From assembly GCF_026262505.1 (NCBI RefSeq), contig NC_067207.1, positions 23,032,082-23,096,081 on the forward strand: a stretch of 64,000 nt of DNA, given 5' to 3'. Below the pieces are notes generated by a model. That model was not told the DNA's origin and did not search any database. It saw only the letters and a list, made by a program, of their open reading frames with translations. Within the stretch, counting starts at the first letter, position 1; each line of letters starts with the position of its first letter. Shown here piece after piece: positions 17,078-27,042 of the stretch. Made by a program: the position numbers and the translations under genes. The stretch comes from Trichomonas vaginalis G3 (lineage: Eukaryota; Parabasalia; Trichomonadida; Trichomonadidae).

Positions 17078-19564
17078 ATGGAAGCTGGCTTCGAAACAAC
17101 TCCTGGAACAAGAAGAGTTGTAGCTCTCCAGTCCAATATAAGATCGCCTTATATGCAAGACCCAGCAAAGACTCCTCATCTTGCAACAACTCCAAGAAAT
17201 GATGAAGATACTTCCCAAATTTATGCTGCTTGCATTGAAAACGGAACCAGAGAAGTTGGAATCGCGATGTTAAGCCTACATCCTCCTTCACTGTCATTAT
17301 ACCAGTTCTCAGACACTTCGCTGTATTCTTACGCTAACAACATCCTTGAAGTTACATCTCCTTCCAAAATCCTCGTTGTTCAATCACCAGTCAAGTCTGC
17401 TTTTACTCAAATACTCTCCGAAAAGTACGATGATACAAAGATTGTCAATATTCCTCGTTCTCAGTTCTCAGATTCGAAAGGTATAGAGTTACTCAACCAA
17501 CTTTCGAACTGTCCGAACGAAATATTTGGCTCTACAACACCTACAAAGAACAGATACCTCTGTCTCTCATCAGCAAATGCAGTAATCAATTACGCTCTTA
17601 ACAATGAAAACATCCAGATCTATCCTTCCTCGTTACGCACTGTATTTCATCCATTGGAAGGACACTTGATGATTGATCCAATGTGCCTCACAAATTTCAA
17701 TATCATCACTGCTCCAAAATCAAGTCTACTCAGATTTTCAACATCCAAGAAAAATTTGGCAACACCGTCACTTTTTAATTTCTTGGATAGAACGATAACA
17801 ACAAATGGAGAAAGGTTTTTGAGGTCAAATTTGGCTGCACCACCTTCAGATCCAAGACACATAAATCTAAGACTTGATTTCGTCAGAGAATTGGCAGATA
17901 ATGATGAATTGAAAAATGAAATCAAGAATTCCTTGAAAGGAATTGATGACTTAGATCCAGTTATCACTTATCTCGTTGCAAATCATGCAAAGAAATGTCA
18001 GCCATCTTTCAGTCTAGATGTAATTTTGAAACTTTTGACAGTGTCAAAAAACATGTCAAAAATACATGATTGTTTAAGTCAAATGTCAAATGTTTTGGCA
18101 AAATCATTGACAGGCGCAATCGAACAAAGTAATTTTGACAAAATAATCGAAGCTTTGTCAGATTTTGATGATACTTTTGACAATGACAAAAAACAATACA
18201 AAGGTGACAATTCAAAGTATATTTACATTGTCAAAAATGGTCGTAATTCTGTTTTAGATGTTACAAGGAAGACATATGACAAGACAATTGAAGAAATATA
18301 CAATTTGCCACAAGAAATATTTGACAAATACTCAATAAAATGTCAAATCAAGTTCAACAAATCAAGAAGATATCATATCCAAATCAAGAAAAGTGACATG
18401 GACAAAAATCAATTGAAATTACCAAGTGAGTTCATTTTTGTCACTTCTTCTGATTCATATATCTCCTGCACAACGCAAGAACTCCTGATTCTCAACAAAT
18501 CAAATGAATCTTCTGAATTTGACACAATTTCTGTTTCTCAGAAATTTGCGGAATCAAAAATGAACAATATCAGAGAATTCATTTCATCAATTTATTCAAT
18601 AAGTGAAGCCATCGGATTTATTGATTTCCTTTATTCACTTGCAGTTGTCACAAGCGAAATGAAGAATGCAAATAGACCAATTATTGATGAAAAAATGACA
18701 TCAATCAAAATGGTTGACGGAAGAAATCCCGTCATGGAAAAAATATTCCAAAACAAACTCTCTGAAAACATGTCAAAAATACTGACAAGTGACATGAAAA
18801 ATGAATTCATTCCATTGTCAATTTATTTGACACCTGTCAAAAAAATCTCGATTTTGAGTGGTGTCAATGCCAGTGGCAAAACAACATTGTTACAGACAAT
18901 TTGTTTGAATTTGATCATGGCAAATACAGGATGTTTTGTTCCATGCAAAGAATTGTCTGTTCCAATTATTTCCTCTCTTTTTATCAAATCAAGTCAAGTT
19001 AATGATTACATTGAGAGTGGAACATCATCATTCAAACGAGAAATGATGGAATTATCGAATATTTCGATGCATTCCGACCAACGAAGTTTAGTTTTGATTG
19101 ATGAACCATGTAGTTCTACATCAGCACTCGATGGCTGCTCATTGGCATGGACATTGATTGAGAAGTTGATAATTAATAAGTCATTCGCAATTATTTCAAC
19201 TCATTATAGAGAATTGGAAGAAATGTCAAATATTTACAAAGAAGTGAACTCAAATCAAATGATAAGTGAAGTGAATTCTGATGGAAAATTTTCATTCACA
19301 TACAAAGTAGGAGAAGGGAATTTGAGTGAAATGATGTACGGAATCAGAGCCGCACAAGGATTTTTACCTTCAGATGTAATTTCTTATGCAAAAGAAGTTT
19401 ATGAAAACATTTCTGTTCCAAAAGAGAAGAAAAAGAAAATGTCTGGAAAAAATGCTGCTGCAGCTTTGATCCAAAGAATAATCAACTTAAACACAACAAA
19501 TCTCGATAATGATGGATTAAGAGCATGTCTTACATCCATAAGAAAAAGATGCTCCATCAAATGA
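17078..19564 (+). CDS. MSH4: Meiotic MutS homologue MSH4
   Basis: 828 residues. The N-terminus (REVGIAMLSLHPPSLSLYQF...TSPSKILV) aligns with the start of eukaryotic MSH4 rather than MSH2-MSH6, and there is no mismatch-recognition domain. LRTVFHPLEGHLMIDP, FNFLDRTITTNGERFLRSNL, KYSIKCQIKFNKSRRYHIQIKK and a C-terminal LDNDGLRACLTSIRKR also follow MSH4. The ATPase domain has Walker A GVNASGKTT (595-603) and Walker B LVLIDE (Asp675-Glu676). MSH4 pairs with MSH5 to stabilise Holliday junctions in crossover formation; T. vaginalis is known to keep a meiotic gene set though no sexual cycle is documented. Oddities: the signature after Walker B reads DEPCSSTSALDG instead of DELGRGT..., and the middle of the gene is crowded with TGACA/TGTCA words. 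Confidence 0.85.
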   Translation: MEAGFETTPGTRRVVALQSNIRSPYMQDPAKTPHLATTPRNDEDTSQIYAACIENGTREVGIAMLSLHPPSLSLYQFSDTSLYSYANNILEVTSPSKILVVQSPVKSAFTQILSEKYDDTKIVNIPRSQFSDSKGIELLNQLSNCPNEIFGSTTPTKNRYLCLSSANAVINYALNNENIQIYPSSLRTVFHPLEGHLMIDPMCLTNFNIITAPKSSLLRFSTSKKNLATPSLFNFLDRTITTNGERFLRSNLAAPPSDPRHINLRLDFVRELADNDELKNEIKNSLKGIDDLDPVITYLVANHAKKCQPSFSLDVILKLLTVSKNMSKIHDCLSQMSNVLAKSLTGAIEQSNFDKIIEALSDFDDTFDNDKKQYKGDNSKYIYIVKNGRNSVLDVTRKTYDKTIEEIYNLPQEIFDKYSIKCQIKFNKSRRYHIQIKKSDMDKNQLKLPSEFIFVTSSDSYISCTTQELLILNKSNESSEFDTISVSQKFAESKMNNIREFISSIYSISEAIGFIDFLYSLAVVTSEMKNANRPIIDEKMTSIKMVDGRNPVMEKIFQNKLSENMSKILTSDMKNEFIPLSIYLTPVKKISILSGVNASGKTTLLQTICLNLIMANTGCFVPCKELSVPIISSLFIKSSQVNDYIESGTSSFKREMMELSNISMHSDQRSLVLIDEPCSSTSALDGCSLAWTLIEKLIINKSFAIISTHYRELEEMSNIYKEVNSNQMISEVNSDGKFSFTYKVGEGNLSEMMYGIRAAQGFLPSDVISYAKEVYENISVPKEKKKKMSGKNAAAALIQRIINLNTTNLDNDGLRACLTSIRKRCSIK

Positions 19565-19980
19565 AATACGAAAATAATCGTTATCGTCAAAAGTGACATT
19601 AAATTTTTTCAATAAAAATTTTATTTTATTTTTTGAATTTGAACATTTATAATAACTTTGAGAGCAATCAGAAAAATAAATGAATTCCTACAAACTAGAG
19701 ATAGTTTTTAACATTATATTTTATTAATTCTCTATATTCTCTCCAATAATGATTAGATTTTTGACCTCTCAAGACAACTTTTTTTTATAAACAAACAAGA
19801 GAATTCTTCCATATTCCAACTATATCCTTCTCTAATTTCTCTTCTAATAAACCCTCATACCCATCTAAATATACACATCTTACAATAATAATTTTGGCGA
19901 GAACGAGATTTTTTTATATCTGATAGAATCAAATTAATATAGGAAAGAAAGAAATAAAAATTTATCAAATTTATAAGATT
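19565..19980. other. Intergenic between convergent genes, nothing recognised
   Basis: About 415 AT-rich bases with no gene or repeat recognised. Confidence 0.55.
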
Positions 19981-22881
19981 TTAAACAGAACTAATATTAT
20001 TAAGGAAAACAGTAGCTGCATCAGCGATGACATTTTTCTCTTTAAGTTCCTTGAAATAAGAAACTAAGCCATCGACTTTCTTAAATCTCGCAGCCATTTT
20101 TGAGTGAGAACTCAATGCAACGAAAAGTAAAGCGGCAGGTTTTGTCAAGTTGTTGCTATTCTCTATGCAATTCGCCAACAGATCGATGAACAACTTGTAG
20201 TCGCTTGAATATCCTTTCTGTATACAAGCGTCGAGGATGATGAAAGCTCCCAACATTTTCTGGTCATCATACGCGTAAACATTCATTTTCTCCTGGAGGG
20301 CTTCGAAGAAGTCATCTTCAGTCAATCTGTACATCAATGACTGGTCGATTGGCATTCTTCTGAATACAGATCCCAAAGAAACCAAAACTTCATTCGGAAT
20401 CTGTCTCAAACACTTTGTCAAGAACAATGAGAAATTCTTTGATTTGATGATTAAATTTCTCATTTCAGGATCAGCAAAAATCAACAAAAATGCCTTATAA
20501 GTAAATTGATTTGCAATGCTCATCCATTTCGTTGTAGACAAAGCAATCTTCCTGTGTTCCTTTGACATCGACGCGAACTTCATCAGACAGCGAGCAATCT
20601 TTGGCCTCGCGCATTTTTCTGACAAATTCTTAAACAATGTTTTTGACAAAGGAAATTCAGGAGTTTTCAACAAAATTGTTGCGCAAGGATCAGCACAATG
20701 TGCATTAGGAAGTCCACGAATAATTGCATCGAAAGGAACTTGATCACCTTCTTTATACGTCAATGCGAAAATGTTTAAAGCAGCACTCATTACGAAGGAA
20801 TTTTTGGATCTCGTAAAAGCCGAAATTGTTTGTTTCAAAATTTCCATTCTTGTTTTTGCGAATTCTTCAATTTGAGTCAGTTTATAGATGCATTTGATGT
20901 AGATGTCTCCTGACTCCGCGTGAACGAAATTACGAGCGAATCTCAGCATGAAATCCAATGCAGGAGCCGGATCTCTAATTCTACTGTATCTAGAAATAAA
21001 ATGCGGATAAAGAGAAATTGTTTGATAAGGAAAAACTCTGAACATTGCGCCAAGAGCTCTAAATATTGTTGATTGTATCCTGTTTGGTGCCATTTCGAAT
21101 GTAGCTGCAATGAAAAACAATGTTGCTCTTTGCGCTTTTTCGGAATTAACAGGTAAAACGGAGAAGAAATGGTACTGATCCATGAATTTGATGATTTTCA
21201 CATCCCTTTGTATCAATTTCGTGAATTCTTCAAGAATGAAAACAGCTAAGGAATCATCATCTTTGTTCATGAAGTATTTAACTAATATTCCGTAAACAGG
21301 AGGAAATTCATCAAATGTTACTTTGTCAAGTACTTCAATTACCTTCTCTTTGAACAAGGGATGATTTGGATCAGCTAAAACATCGAAAACTGTAGTTTCT
21401 TTCTTAGGTTCTTCATGTTTTTCGGCAATTTCGGCTTTCATTGCGTGTTGATCTTCGAATTCTTTAAGGTTTTCCTCTGATCTCGTCTTTGCCATCTCTT
21501 CTGAATCGTTTTTGACCCTTGGAGCAACATCTTCTTCGAAATCTTCCGAAATTGTAAGTCCAAACGCGAGTTTCATTTCATCTAGCTTGTTGGCTCTGAT
21601 CATTTTCTCTTCTAGATGCCTGATGACCTCTGCTTCCCATGGATTTGTCTTACCTTTGCTTGGAGATTTCGTGTATTTCATCTCATTGAACTCTTTCGTG
21701 AGTTTCTCAGCAAATTGCTCGATGACTTTGTGGTCTGTACCTGCGAAATAGGCTTTTCCTGTGGCGAATTCTTTGTAGATTTCATCAGAAGTTGGTCTTT
21801 GTTTTGGATTTTGGGCCCAGCATCGACCAATTAGATTTATGAGGCATTCAGGAGTATCTTGACGTCTAAAGATAGGTCTTTTACCTGTTCTGATGTTGTT
21901 AATGACTTCTTTCATCGGATGTCCTGCAAATGGATTCTTTTTCTCAACCATTTCGAACAAGGTTGCTCCGTATGCGAAAACATCGACTTTGATATCGTAT
22001 TTGGTACTGACCATGATTTCTGGAGCCATATGAGATGCAGTTCCTATGGCATCTGTCATGATTTTGCGCTTAATGAAGCGTGAAATGCCGAAATCGCAAA
22101 GTTTTGGTAGAAAATGATGGTCAAGAAGAAGGTTTGCCGCTTTAATATCACGATGAATGATTTTCTGAATATGGACATGACGTATTGCAAAGATTAATCC
22201 CATCGCAATCATTGTAAGATGGGTTCCTGAGAATATGGGCTTGGCTCTGAACTCTTTTCTCAGATATGAACTTAATGCGCCGTTTGGCATGTATTCTGTG
22301 ATAATGCAGTATGGTTTTTCAACTGTGTAGCCGATGAATGGGATAATAAATCTGTCTTTACACTTTCCCATTGTAACAATTTCTCGAACGAAATTTGTTA
22401 GGTTGCGACCAACCAGTTTTTCAGCAAAAAGCTCTTTGATAGCGACTATCTTGCCTGTACGAAGATCGTTGGCTAACCAAACTTCACCGAAACCACCATG
22501 GCCGATAATTTCTTGGAAAACAAAATCTGAAATATCACGTATTTGATGAGGATATATGGTTGCGAGCCTGTGAAGACTCTCGTACAATAAAGATTCTGCA
22601 GATTTAGTAACTTTTTGAACTTCTTCTTTTGGCTTTATTGGATATTCAAAATCCTTGGCTTTGAAAATAGCTGATTTCCTTCGTTTCTTCTGGTCCGAGT
22701 TCTTCTTCGTAGGGAGATGGGAAAATGAATACCTTCGCTTTTTGGGAGTTTGATCATTTTTGTCTTTCTTTTTGCTACGATCTAGCGGTTGCGAAGCAAT
22801 CTTCTCTAGCTCATCTTCACTGTTGTTATTTCCTTCATTATCTCCTTCTTCTGGCTTTTGGTCAGCATTCTTCTTACTCAT
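19981..22881 (-). CDS. TKL-type protein kinase with long helical C-terminal tail
   Basis: 966 residues. A charged, Lys-rich N-terminus (1-115) precedes a kinase domain with glycine loop GHGGFG (127-132), Lys149 in VAIKE, HRDIKAAN (243-250), DFG (263-265) and APE (286-288). MAPEIMVSTKYDIKVDVFAYGATLFEMV and CWAQNPKQRPTSDEI are typical of tyrosine-kinase-like (TKL) Ser/Thr kinases, an expanded group in trichomonads. After a charged linker (about 380-500) the last 450 residues are alpha-helical with a HEAT/ARM-like look (repeated pairs of amphipathic helices), probably a protein-binding solenoid. All catalytic residues are present. The start ATG (22881) is the first in frame. No target is known. 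Confidence 0.85.
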   Translation of the reverse strand: MSKKNADQKPEEGDNEGNNNSEDELEKIASQPLDRSKKKDKNDQTPKKRRYSFSHLPTKKNSDQKKRRKSAIFKAKDFEYPIKPKEEVQKVTKSAESLLYESLHRLATIYPHQIRDISDFVFQEIIGHGGFGEVWLANDLRTGKIVAIKELFAEKLVGRNLTNFVREIVTMGKCKDRFIIPFIGYTVEKPYCIITEYMPNGALSSYLRKEFRAKPIFSGTHLTMIAMGLIFAIRHVHIQKIIHRDIKAANLLLDHHFLPKLCDFGISRFIKRKIMTDAIGTASHMAPEIMVSTKYDIKVDVFAYGATLFEMVEKKNPFAGHPMKEVINNIRTGKRPIFRRQDTPECLINLIGRCWAQNPKQRPTSDEIYKEFATGKAYFAGTDHKVIEQFAEKLTKEFNEMKYTKSPSKGKTNPWEAEVIRHLEEKMIRANKLDEMKLAFGLTISEDFEEDVAPRVKNDSEEMAKTRSEENLKEFEDQHAMKAEIAEKHEEPKKETTVFDVLADPNHPLFKEKVIEVLDKVTFDEFPPVYGILVKYFMNKDDDSLAVFILEEFTKLIQRDVKIIKFMDQYHFFSVLPVNSEKAQRATLFFIAATFEMAPNRIQSTIFRALGAMFRVFPYQTISLYPHFISRYSRIRDPAPALDFMLRFARNFVHAESGDIYIKCIYKLTQIEEFAKTRMEILKQTISAFTRSKNSFVMSAALNIFALTYKEGDQVPFDAIIRGLPNAHCADPCATILLKTPEFPLSKTLFKNLSEKCARPKIARCLMKFASMSKEHRKIALSTTKWMSIANQFTYKAFLLIFADPEMRNLIIKSKNFSLFLTKCLRQIPNEVLVSLGSVFRRMPIDQSLMYRLTEDDFFEALQEKMNVYAYDDQKMLGAFIILDACIQKGYSSDYKLFIDLLANCIENSNNLTKPAALLFVALSSHSKMAARFKKVDGLVSYFKELKEKNVIADAATVFLNNISSV

Positions 22882-23540
22882 TCAATTAATAAATAAAACT
22901 TTTTCTTAAATTTTATTTTGAATTAGAGGTTCAAAAGAGGGTATTTTTAAAACAAAATTTTTATGCTTTGCAAATTTCAATACAACTCAAAACTGCCTTC
23001 AATTCAGAAACTCCAAATTACTCTTTAAAATGAATTATGAAAATAAGAATATTTATTCGTAAATTAACGTCCGGAATTAAAAAACTTATCGTTTTATTTT
23101 CAAATAAATTTCCCTCAGAATTAATTTTGAAAAAATTGGAAAACGAAGGATAAAAAATGCTCGAATTTTTGGTTGTTTCGTCCCCCAACATGTAAACAAT
23201 TGTCTGTTCTGTTAAAGCCACACCATTAATGCGTCTTTTTAAACACATTTATTTATTCCCAATTAAGTTTGTAGTAACAGGCTTCATTCTCCTAGTAGTA
23301 GATTACTTTGTACTAAATTTGCTAGATTATCAAGCAAGCAATATCTTGCAAAACTTTTTAATTGAAATCAGAAAATTCATCGAACCATGCCGCTTATTTG
23401 CGCTAAAAAACTAATACCCTTGATTCTCTTGACTATGGTGTAACTATTTCATTATTATTACTATTTGCATTCTTTATTACTGTTAAAAATAATCTGATTC
23501 ATTTCATTATAAAGGAAATCAAAGATTTTGAAATATTGCA
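22882..23540. other. Intergenic, host side of the element boundary
   Basis: AT-rich DNA without a recognised gene. It ends at a run of 25 A residues (23540-23564) that opens the older element-derived segment. Confidence 0.5.
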
Positions 23541-23846
23541 AAAAAAAAAAAAAAAAAAAAAAAAGGAAGTGGGGCTTCCAGGCACTTCGTGCCTTCTAGC
23601 CCTGAAGATGTTTAGTATAAATGAAGTCTTAGAGGACAAACATGACTATGAGTTTTGATATGACAAGATAGAATATGAGAGAGGTCCTATAAACCGGAGA
23701 AAGTGTTATATAAACATCTGTCATATTACTCAGAATATTATACAGAATTCAATAAAAATATATTTTAGGTGAAGAGGTGAGATTTCACCTGTTTTTTCAC
23801 CTCATTTTTCACCTCTTGAATTTTCATGAATTTCATCGTAAATGTT
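23540..23846. mobile_element. Left remnant of an older element, target of the young Polinton
   Basis: A 25-A run is followed by the GC-rich hairpins GGAAG-TGGGG-CTTCC (23565-23579) and GGCAC-TTC-GTGCC (23581-23593). Next comes a stretch whose words (TGAAGATGTTTAGTATAAATG, split here as TGAAGATGTTTAG/TATAAATG, and GAGAGGTCCTATAAACC) recur at 51876-51945 and 52855-52885. It ends with a GGTGA module (23767-23815) and a partial unit of the 25-bp repeat found again at 46067. This marks it as part of the same old element material that resumes on the far side of the young Polinton. Confidence 0.65.
23842..23846. repeat. Target-site duplication, left copy (ATGTT)
   Basis: ATGTT directly precedes the left terminus AGTTAGTATCCC. 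The same five bases directly follow the right terminus at 46067-46071. Mavericks are known to make 5-6 bp duplications. Confidence 0.65.
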
Positions 23847-24702
23847 AGTTAGTATCCCTAAGTTGGGTACTGTGGCACTGCGCGCCTCCGTACACCACTT
23901 AGCGGTTTTGACACTTTACGAAACTGGTAACGTATATTTTACAACACAAACACCAACTTAACCTTAAATATTTACAAAACCATCTGACACATAAACGACT
24001 TCACTAACGACTTCACTAACGAATTCACTACCGTCCTCACTAAATAAAAATAACCTTATTTTTAATTTTTTAAAATTTTTTATTTCATTACAAAGACATG
24101 TCCGACTACATTTACTATGACTCTTTCCCAGAACGTTTCCGTGAACTATTCAAAACTCAAGTAAAACTGAGAAACATGCATTTTAACAAAGACAGACCCA
24201 TTGACGATGAAAGAAACCCTGAATATATTACAATCCCTTATGACGCAAAGTTCATTGCATACATTCCTTATGGTCGCAGAGGAACGAAAACTATTTCAAC
24301 AAAGAACAAAAATTATTTCTGGAGCGATGAAGAAACTTGCCTTATCTACATAAATGCATACTTAAATAAAGCTACATATTGTACAAAAGAAGGTTGGACT
24401 GGATTTGAGCTCTACATATACGACGACGATGGAAACAGACGTTGTGTATACCCATACGATAATATGTACCATTGTTTTCATCAAGCATTAAACGAATATA
24501 TAGTCAGTAAGGGTCTCATTCCTGTTGAGTAGATATGCTTTATTTTTGTTCCCACATTTATTTAAAAATTAATGATATCACCACCCTCACACGTATGAAA
24601 ACATAGCACAAAAATAAATTTAGGTGAAGTGGTGAAATCTCACCTCTTTTTTCACCTGTTTTTTCACCCTGTTGAATTCATTACTTTATAACTCTCTTCC
24701 TT
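23847..24702 (+). repeat. Left terminal inverted repeat of the Polinton
   Basis: 856 bases, matching the reverse complement of 45213-46066. The outer 190 bases contain a GC-rich end and short direct repeats of the type GACTTCACTAAC. The middle carries the 144-residue gene, the inner part a GGTGA module (24622-24670) and the last 17 bases of the adjoining minus-strand gene. Confidence 0.92.
24098..24532 (+). CDS. Polinton TIR-encoded protein, left copy (unknown)
   Basis: 144 residues, rich in Tyr and acidic residues (MSDYIYYDSFPERFRELF...; FELYIYDDDGNRRCVYPYD). No domain recognised, no membrane segment. It lies wholly inside the left inverted repeat, so an identical copy is encoded in the right repeat. 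An A-rich leader ending in CATTACAAAGAC precedes the ATG. Carrying a gene inside the repeats gives the element two copies kept alike by recombination or recent replication; whether the protein acts at the ends is unknown. Confidence 0.75.
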   Translation: MSDYIYYDSFPERFRELFKTQVKLRNMHFNKDRPIDDERNPEYITIPYDAKFIAYIPYGRRGTKTISTKNKNYFWSDEETCLIYINAYLNKATYCTKEGWTGFELYIYDDDGNRRCVYPYDNMYHCFHQALNEYIVSKGLIPVE

Positions 24703-24922
24703 TCTCCAACTCTTCTAACTTCTTCCTAAGTTCAGCAATGTTGTCCTCATGAAGTTTAATCTTTCTCAAAATTCCTTCTCTATCTAATGGTTGCTTTATC
24801 TTTCTAAACTGAACTCTACCATCCTTCATAGTATGAACGTAAAAACCTTCTGGAACCGCTCCTGATTTAATGTATTCTACCAAAAATTTTTGTTTCATTG
24901 CTTCAGTGACTTTAGTCGTCAT
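24686..24922 (-). CDS. Small coiled-coil Polinton protein
   Basis: 78 residues from the ATG at 24922. The N-terminal half (YIKSGAVPEGFYVHTMKDGRVQFRKIKQPLD) is similar in style to residues 20-45 of the 144-residue protein at 27043-27477 (GIQHPFYYVSQSKDGKIYVRKRKVPL), suggesting a shared small domain. The C-terminal half is a charged coiled coil ending LEELEKGREL. The last codons lie inside the left inverted repeat. Confidence 0.6.
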   Translation of the reverse strand: MTTKVTEAMKQKFLVEYIKSGAVPEGFYVHTMKDGRVQFRKIKQPLDREGILRKIKLHEDNIAELRKKLEELEKGREL

Positions 24923-24969
24923 TTCAATCAAATAAAAATTTTAATATTAAATAAAATAACGTTATTTTT

Positions 24970-25410
24970 TCAGTAAGGAAACGCAGGAGTTTTACGATTT
25001 ATTTGAGGCGTGGGTTCTGGTTTAAATGTTGGAGTCGGTTTAGGAGTTGACTTTTGAACAGGAGTTTGTACTTCCATAGGTTCAGGAGTCATTGAAGGTG
25101 TTGTTTGTGATGGTGTCGGAGTTTGTTCAACTTCAGCTACTTCAGTATTATTTATAACATTTGCTTTATTTCTTTTCAACATCATAACTGCTCCTGCTGT
25201 AGCTAGCAAACCTAGTGGGAGACCATATCTTATATAAGGACTTGACCAAATGCTATTTTTGACAGGAGCTGGTGGAACACCTAACCTTGGTGAGACTGCT
25301 CTTTGCCATTGTGCAGCTCGTAAGAAATATTCAATAGGTGCTCCATAATCGTTTGGTAAAGTTTGTTTCATAGATGGTGAAGGTTCACGAGAGCTTGATG
25401 AAGAACTCAT
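24970..25410 (-). CDS. Polinton protein with one membrane segment and Pro-rich tail
   Basis: 146 residues. A Ser-rich start, then GLPLGLLATAGAVMML as a single hydrophobic segment, then a tail of Thr-Pro repeats (KSTPKPTPTFKPEPTP). The gene is next to the capsid gene, so a minor virion or membrane-associated protein is plausible; this is inference from position only. Confidence 0.6.
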   Translation of the reverse strand: MSSSSSSREPSPSMKQTLPNDYGAPIEYFLRAAQWQRAVSPRLGVPPAPVKNSIWSSPYIRYGLPLGLLATAGAVMMLKRNKANVINNTEVAEVEQTPTPSQTTPSMTPEPMEVQTPVQKSTPKPTPTFKPEPTPQINRKTPAFPY

Positions 25411-25440
25411 TTATAAGCTTTAAAAATAAACGTTCATCCT

Positions 25441-27015
25441 TTATTCCTCACTGTCGTCTGTGGCTAAGTTATAGTCATCTAATCTTATTATTGGGATTCC
25501 ATTAGCACGCACCTGAATGGCAAAGCAACAATCCCTCATAAATCCAATAAGTGGCTTTGGTACGTTTTCAGTTGCTAGTTCAATAGGTCCTTTAACAGAC
25601 AATTTGTATGTTATTGGAGCAGTAGATGTTTGACCTTGCTGGAAGCAAAAGTCCACTTCTGTTGGAAAACCACATAAGAAATGTGTGTTGTCATAGCTAT
25701 CCCATTTATGTTCCACACTACCATCATCCACCAATGACCTCATAACATCTTCATTAAATCCTATCATATCATTGTTTGTATTGCAAGCGTTCGCAACCAT
25801 TTCATAAAATACAGGTCCATATGATTTTTCAGGTTCTGCAGGCATATTTCCATAAGCTCCCATGGAAAGCTGAAGATATTTAAACTTAGGGTTCTCAAAA
25901 TTAACATAATAGTTGTCTTTCTTTCTAAATAGTGCCCAAATACTTTTAACATTAATAGGCGTATAAGCTGCTGTAAATGTTGCACTTGAACTATCTGTAT
26001 TCTTTGAGAATGAACCGTCCATAGGAATCCAATCCATAACTTTAACAGGAAAACATAAAGCCTCGTTTGTATAATGTTCTACAAGTTCTGTATAAATGTT
26101 AGGGTCTAAAGAGAATGACTTTGGATGAATGAAACATTCATTAAAATCCATCTTTGTTCGAAATAGTTGCTGGTTTACAGTTGTAATAGTAACTGTTCCA
26201 CTAGCTTCTACTGCCTTCGTTATCATAGTGAATGGTTCATTCCATGGAACAAATTTATTTGTCGGTGGATTTGAATCTGAAGCAAATGCAACTTTAAGAG
26301 TTGGATTGAAAGCAATGATATCATTTACAGATATAGATGTGCATTGTAAGGCGTCGCTACTGAACTTTACTTTAAGCTGAATGTTTCCTGCAAAAGCTGG
26401 AATAAATCGAATAGCTTCTAATGGAAGGAATCTTCTAACAGGAATTCTTAAACGAAGCTTAAAATCAAATGATTTTCCTGCTGTAATTGGACCACTAACA
26501 ATTTGTCCTGTTCTGCATGTTCCCGAATGACTCCATACATCTTCATGTCGAGTTTTTGAGAAAACATCTACTTTCTTTATTTGTTCGGTAGTTTGTGAGT
26601 TTGAAGTTATATATGCTTCTTCTCTTGCGTTGTCTTGAGAATATACGATACGACCATTTGCAAGGATTTGATATCCAGCAACTGCATAGAAAGCGTCATC
26701 GAAACCAATCCAAAATCCTGGTGGGTTTGTTTTATTGGAACCTGAACCAATTTCTTTATCTACAATAAATTGACCTTCCATTTTATACGTAATGAATGTA
26801 TTGTAAAGGTCCAACATATTTTCACCAGGAGGTGAGAGATTGAATGTTACCCATGTGTTATCTTTAGCAGTTCCAGGTTGTGATGGAATCTTTGCGTCAG
26901 AATATTTTCTATTAGTGTCACCAATTTGAACTGCATTGTCTATGATATCGAAATATGAGCGAATCTGATGAATATGCTCTGCCGGAGTAAATTCGTTTAG
27001 CTGTTCGTTCTGCAT
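25441..27015 (-). CDS. MCP: Probable Polinton major capsid protein (double jelly-roll)
   Basis: 524 residues, beta-rich without membrane segments or coiled coils, and the size expected of a Polinton major capsid protein. The segment FDFKLRLRIPVRRFLPLEAIRFIPAFAGNIQLKVKFSS has the run of hydrophobic strands and the short IPA turn typical of the first jelly roll in this class, and the C-terminal half repeats a similar strand pattern (FCFQQ...ITYKLSVKGPIELATENV). Its neighbours are two small virion-type genes. The assignment rests on size, fold-like pattern and position; sequence identity in this class is always low. Confidence 0.65.
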   Translation of the reverse strand: MQNEQLNEFTPAEHIHQIRSYFDIIDNAVQIGDTNRKYSDAKIPSQPGTAKDNTWVTFNLSPPGENMLDLYNTFITYKMEGQFIVDKEIGSGSNKTNPPGFWIGFDDAFYAVAGYQILANGRIVYSQDNAREEAYITSNSQTTEQIKKVDVFSKTRHEDVWSHSGTCRTGQIVSGPITAGKSFDFKLRLRIPVRRFLPLEAIRFIPAFAGNIQLKVKFSSDALQCTSISVNDIIAFNPTLKVAFASDSNPPTNKFVPWNEPFTMITKAVEASGTVTITTVNQQLFRTKMDFNECFIHPKSFSLDPNIYTELVEHYTNEALCFPVKVMDWIPMDGSFSKNTDSSSATFTAAYTPINVKSIWALFRKKDNYYVNFENPKFKYLQLSMGAYGNMPAEPEKSYGPVFYEMVANACNTNNDMIGFNEDVMRSLVDDGSVEHKWDSYDNTHFLCGFPTEVDFCFQQGQTSTAPITYKLSVKGPIELATENVPKPLIGFMRDCCFAIQVRANGIPIIRLDDYNLATDDSEE

Positions 27016-27042
27016 GTATTTACTTCAGATAAAAATATCTAT

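Noticed and set aside
23540-23564. A run taken as the tail of a retroposed gene
   Set aside because: The sequence after it recurs with its own A run at 51852, and no spliced-gene-like or LINE-like sequence precedes either run.
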